Shown: in pieces, positions 40,672 through 41,957 of the stretch
Position numbering within the stretch: the stretch's first letter is position 1
Layout of the letters: each line of letters begins with the position of its first letter
Origin: a virus
Reading direction: 5' to 3' (one strand)
IMG/VR virus record: IMGVR_UViG_3300028829_001063
Span: 1-41,957 of that record
Length of the DNA: 41,957 bases
Made by a program: the position numbers and the translations under genes
The notes under the pieces: generated by a model
The model's input: only the letters and a program-made list of their open reading frames with translations
Told to the model about the DNA's origin: nothing
Databases searched by the model: none

Positions 40672-40869
40672 ACTAAATCGGGTTTAGTCGACGCCCTCGC
40701 ATAAAAGTCCTGACTCGCGTCCGTCGGAGGTTTTCGGACGAATTGTAAAAGCATACGTTTCTGAGCAATGCGTAGCGTCTAGGGTAAGGCCGATGACGTG
40801 AGACAGAGGCCTGAGCTTTTAACTAGTAGGGAGGACGGGGAGCAAAATAAACCGTCAGACATGCGTGTC
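40672..40869 (+). ncRNA. Candidate structured RNA released by the hammerhead
   Basis: About 200 nt, GC-rich against an AT-rich surround, with successive hairpins: 672-677/683-688 (last three digits of 40xxx), 718-723/735-740 (CGTCCG with CGGACG) or alternatively 690-694/717-721, 751-757/771-776 with a bulged A, 787-791/808-812 (AGGCC with GGCCT), 834-838/852-856 (GACGG with CCGTC), and 858-861/866-869 (GACA-TGCG-TGTC). The last ends exactly at the hammerhead cleavage site. No open frame with a good ribosome binding site spans it. The 5' end is unknown. The function is inference only. Confidence 0.5.
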
Positions 40870-40912
40870 GTATAGTATTTGTAACTATGCCTGATGAGTA
40901 ACAACGAAACAC
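40865..40912 (+). ncRNA. Type III hammerhead ribozyme
   Basis: Self-cleaving RNA with all core elements in order. Stem III strand GUGU (40865-40868) and cleavage nucleotide C40869 (site GUC). Stem I GUAUAGU (40870-40876) with ACUAUGC (40884-40890), seven pairs with one U-G and a 7-nt loop. Core CUGAUGA (40891-40897). Short stem II GU (40898-40899) with AC (40904-40905) and loop AACA. Core GAA (40906-40908). Stem III ACAC (40909-40912). General base G12 is G40906, general acid G8 is G40896. Cleavage falls between 40869 and 40870, 57 nt before the start codon at 40927. The two-pair stem II and four-pair stem III are short compared with the satellite-RNA hammerhead. Confidence 0.87.
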
Positions 40913-40926
40913 AGAGAGAAAATAAC

Positions 40927-41256
40927 ATGACTAAAATATCAAACAAAGAAATAAGAGCAAAAGTAGAATTCATGGAAGAATTCGACAATAAAAACAGTAG
41001 TTGCTACGGCAGACGCCTTGAGGAGGCAGGCCTTTATGTAGTATATTCATATGGGGAACATTGGCCGCTATTTGTCTATGATTGGAGAGTTAACCAATGG
41101 TATGAGAATAATAGTAAATACGGAAATACTACTAGCAGACATGCCGCGCACAGCAGGCCATATGATTTGACTACATCAGCTAAGGCCAATGGTTTTATAG
41201 AGATGAGCGTCGCGGAAATTAAAGAGTTTATAAACCGTAGAATAATACTAAACTAA
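40927..41256 (+). CDS. First early gene, conserved hypothetical
   Basis: 109 aa. ATG 40927 is preferred because CAGAGAGAAAATAAC precedes it; the in-frame ATG 40894 lies inside the hammerhead core. The segment YVVYSYGEHWPLFVYDWRVN with WYENN...TTSRHAAHSRP resembles a small family common in phages and their hosts, without a known role. The mRNA leader would begin at the hammerhead cut with a 5'-hydroxyl. The C-terminus ends ILN followed by a repeated leader. Confidence 0.7.
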   Translation: MTKISNKEIRAKVEFMEEFDNKNSSCYGRRLEEAGLYVVYSYGEHWPLFVYDWRVNQWYENNSKYGNTTSRHAAHSRPYDLTTSAKANGFIEMSVAEIKEFINRRIILN

Positions 41257-41282
41257 TAACAACAGAGAGAAAAGACTATGAC
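41251..41282 (+). repeat. Repeated gene junction, copy 1
   Basis: The stop, spacer, ribosome binding site and start region AACTAATAACAACAGAGAGA then AAAGACTATGAC recurs at 41500-41533 with only a two-base GA insertion. A related form precedes ATG 40927. The repeat could allow gene gain and loss by recombination. Confidence 0.8.
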
Positions 41283-41505
41283 TAAAACTATTTACACTAT
41301 ACACCTAGAATACTATGTTGAAGACGTTATAAACACTGGAACCCTTTGTTTTGAACTTTTCAGCGCATTCAATAAGGCATTAAGCGCGGTAAGTGATGAT
41401 TTCTTTGATAACCCTAAAACTAATATTGCTAACTATAGTTATTCTATGCAAGGGGTTCTGGATATGAATTCGGGTATGGATGCTATTAAAGAAATATTAA
41501 ACTAA
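41278..41505 (+). CDS. Small hypothetical early protein
   Basis: 75 aa, acidic, unrecognised. The start follows ACAGAGAGAAAAGACT. Predicted beta start (TIYTIHLEYYVEDVINTGTL) and helical end. Like the gene before it, it begins MTK and ends ILN, and both flanks carry the same junction repeat, which suggests it moves or duplicates as a cassette. Confidence 0.65.
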   Translation: MTKTIYTIHLEYYVEDVINTGTLCFELFSAFNKALSAVSDDFFDNPKTNIANYSYSMQGVLDMNSGMDAIKEILN

Positions 41506-41533
41506 TAACAACAGAGAGAGAAAAGACTATGAC
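41500..41533 (+). repeat. Repeated gene junction, copy 2
   Basis: Same junction as 41251-41282 with one extra GA in the purine run. It spans the stop of one early gene and the start of the next. Confidence 0.8.
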
Positions 41534-41636
41534 AAAACAAGAAACAAAAGCAAGAGAAGACTGGGACGCATTGGTAGCAATGGCACTAGAAGAAAACTAT
41601 ATTTATGAATGGGAACTTGAGGAGTTAGACCAATGA
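41529..41636 (+). CDS. Tiny acidic early protein, 35 aa
   Basis: ATG 41529 follows AGAGAGAGAAAAGACT. It reads MTKQETKAREDWDALVAMAL to a TGA at 41634: a single acidic helix with several Trp and Tyr. Its stop overlaps the next start (ATGA), supporting translation. Unrecognised. Confidence 0.5.
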   Translation: MTKQETKAREDWDALVAMALEENYIYEWELEELDQ

Positions 41637-41767
41637 GCAACGCAACCTTACTACTATCAGAGTACAAACTAAATGAATTAATGACGGATGATTGGGTTGA
41701 CATGCCTGACGTATCCGAGCTATACAATACACCTATTAATGAAATCATGGAGAATAACAATGACTAA
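41633..41767 (+). CDS. Small acidic early protein, 44 aa
   Basis: Starts within the previous stop (CAATGAG) and reads MSNATLLLSEYKLNELMTDD to a TAA at 41765. Very acidic with an Asn-rich end. It overlaps the start of the junction-spanning gene by eight bases and supplies that gene's GGAGAATAAC ribosome binding site. No family recognised. Confidence 0.5.
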   Translation: MSNATLLLSEYKLNELMTDDWVDMPDVSELYNTPINEIMENNND

Positions 41768-41957
41768 CACAAACAAAGAATCCCAGAGTATACCAATAAT
41801 ACAAGTAGACGAGACAGCATATAGAACTAAGGACTTTCCATCCTTTGAAAGCTTTTATAGGCATAGTGTCGATAATGTGATAGTGTTTTCAATAGATGGT
41901 GCTGATTGGGTAGAATATGGGGAGAATGTAGAAAACCCAACAAACAAATCCACAACA
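41760..41957 (+). CDS. Hypothetical early protein, 5' part (continues at base 145)
   Basis: ATG 41760 follows ATGGAGAATAACA. The frame runs to the contig end and, through the 144-bp overlap, on to the stop at 526-528, giving 193 aa. The first 18 codons (MTNTNKESQSIPIIQVDE) exist only at this end. No known domain is recognised. Confidence 0.8.
   Translation, partial: MTNTNKESQSIPIIQVDETAYRTKDFPSFESFYRHSVDNVIVFSIDGADWVEYGENVENPTNKSTT
41814..41957. repeat. 144-bp terminal redundancy (right copy)
   Basis: Identical to bases 1-144. Removing one copy gives a closed circle of 41813 bp in which the early operon is continuous. Confidence 0.95.

Larger units (their letters stand above)
40080..40926. 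other. 847-bp non-coding region, probable genome-end and origin region
   Basis: No gene is supported here. In order it holds a two-part hairpin (40105-40152), phage promoter 3 (40173), a GC hairpin (40231-40268), an inverted pair GCGTTAA (40311-40317) and TTAAAACGC (40347-40355), phage promoter 4 (40391), a run of eight C (40433-40440), a strongly AT-rich stretch (40441-40650) with one TTATCCACA, a GC-rich structured segment (40672-40869) and a hammerhead ribozyme (40865-40912). It separates the last late gene from the first early gene, so the natural ends and terminal repeat most likely lie in it. Confidence 0.75.

Noticed and set aside
40894-40926. Start of the first early gene at ATG 40894
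   Set aside because: That ATG is part of the hammerhead core and has no ribosome binding site; ATG 40927 does.
1-41957. Integrase, repressor or other temperate-phage genes
   Set aside because: None recognised on either strand; the gene set is that of a lytic T7-like phage.

Overview
This window is an essentially complete genome of a T7-like, short-tailed, lytic phage (Autographiviridae-type), written as one circularly closing contig. All supported genes lie on the + strand. The diagnostic genes are a single-subunit T7-type RNA polymerase, a family A DNA polymerase, and a T7-order structural set (portal, scaffold, capsid, two tail tubular proteins, three internal virion proteins, tail fibre, two terminase subunits). 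The last 144 bases repeat the first 144 exactly, and one early gene runs across that junction, so the contig ends are not the natural genome ends. No tRNA, integrase, repressor, CRISPR array or insertion sequence was recognised. The separate nrdA/nrdB genes, the small basic 3'-end proteins and the S74-type fibre suggest an aquatic, probably marine, bacterial host; that host statement is inference.

Layout. (1) Early region, 40927 through the junction to about 3055: small, closely packed genes of mostly unknown function, each with a GGAGAG-like ribosome binding site. (2) Replication and nucleotide metabolism, 3052-14536: TOPRIM primase, ribonucleotide reductase large subunit (with an inserted glutaredoxin) and small subunit, a P-loop protein, DnaB-type helicase, an HTH plus metallophosphoesterase protein, DNA polymerase, a putative ssDNA-binding protein, 5'-3' exonuclease and an endonuclease VII-like nuclease. 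Primase and helicase are separate genes, unlike fused T7 gp4. (3) RNA polymerase, 14536-16998, sits at the end of the replication block beside the structural genes (a phiKMV-like position) rather than first as in T7. (4) Virion and packaging genes, 17039-38184, with a strong terminator after the capsid gene and GC-rich hairpins before the late genes. (5) Lysis and small basic proteins, 38195-40079. (6) A roughly 850 bp non-coding region, 40080-40926.

Regulation. Four copies of a T7-promoter-like element (core TGCTTCTCTMT) were found: before the ssDNA-binding/exonuclease/RNA polymerase block (12215), directly after the RNA polymerase gene before the structural block (17000), and twice in the non-coding region (40173 and 40391). 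The last two resemble in position the T7 phiOR and phiOL promoters that flank the genome ends, so the natural ends probably lie between or near them.

The most striking element is a complete type III hammerhead ribozyme at 40865-40912, directly upstream of the first early gene, with every core nucleotide and all three stems present. Just 5' of it lies a GC-rich, hairpin-dense segment of about 200 nt (40672-40869) that self-cleavage would release as a discrete RNA. A small hairpin overlapping the cleavage strand could compete with the ribozyme before cleavage and cap the RNA 3' end after it.
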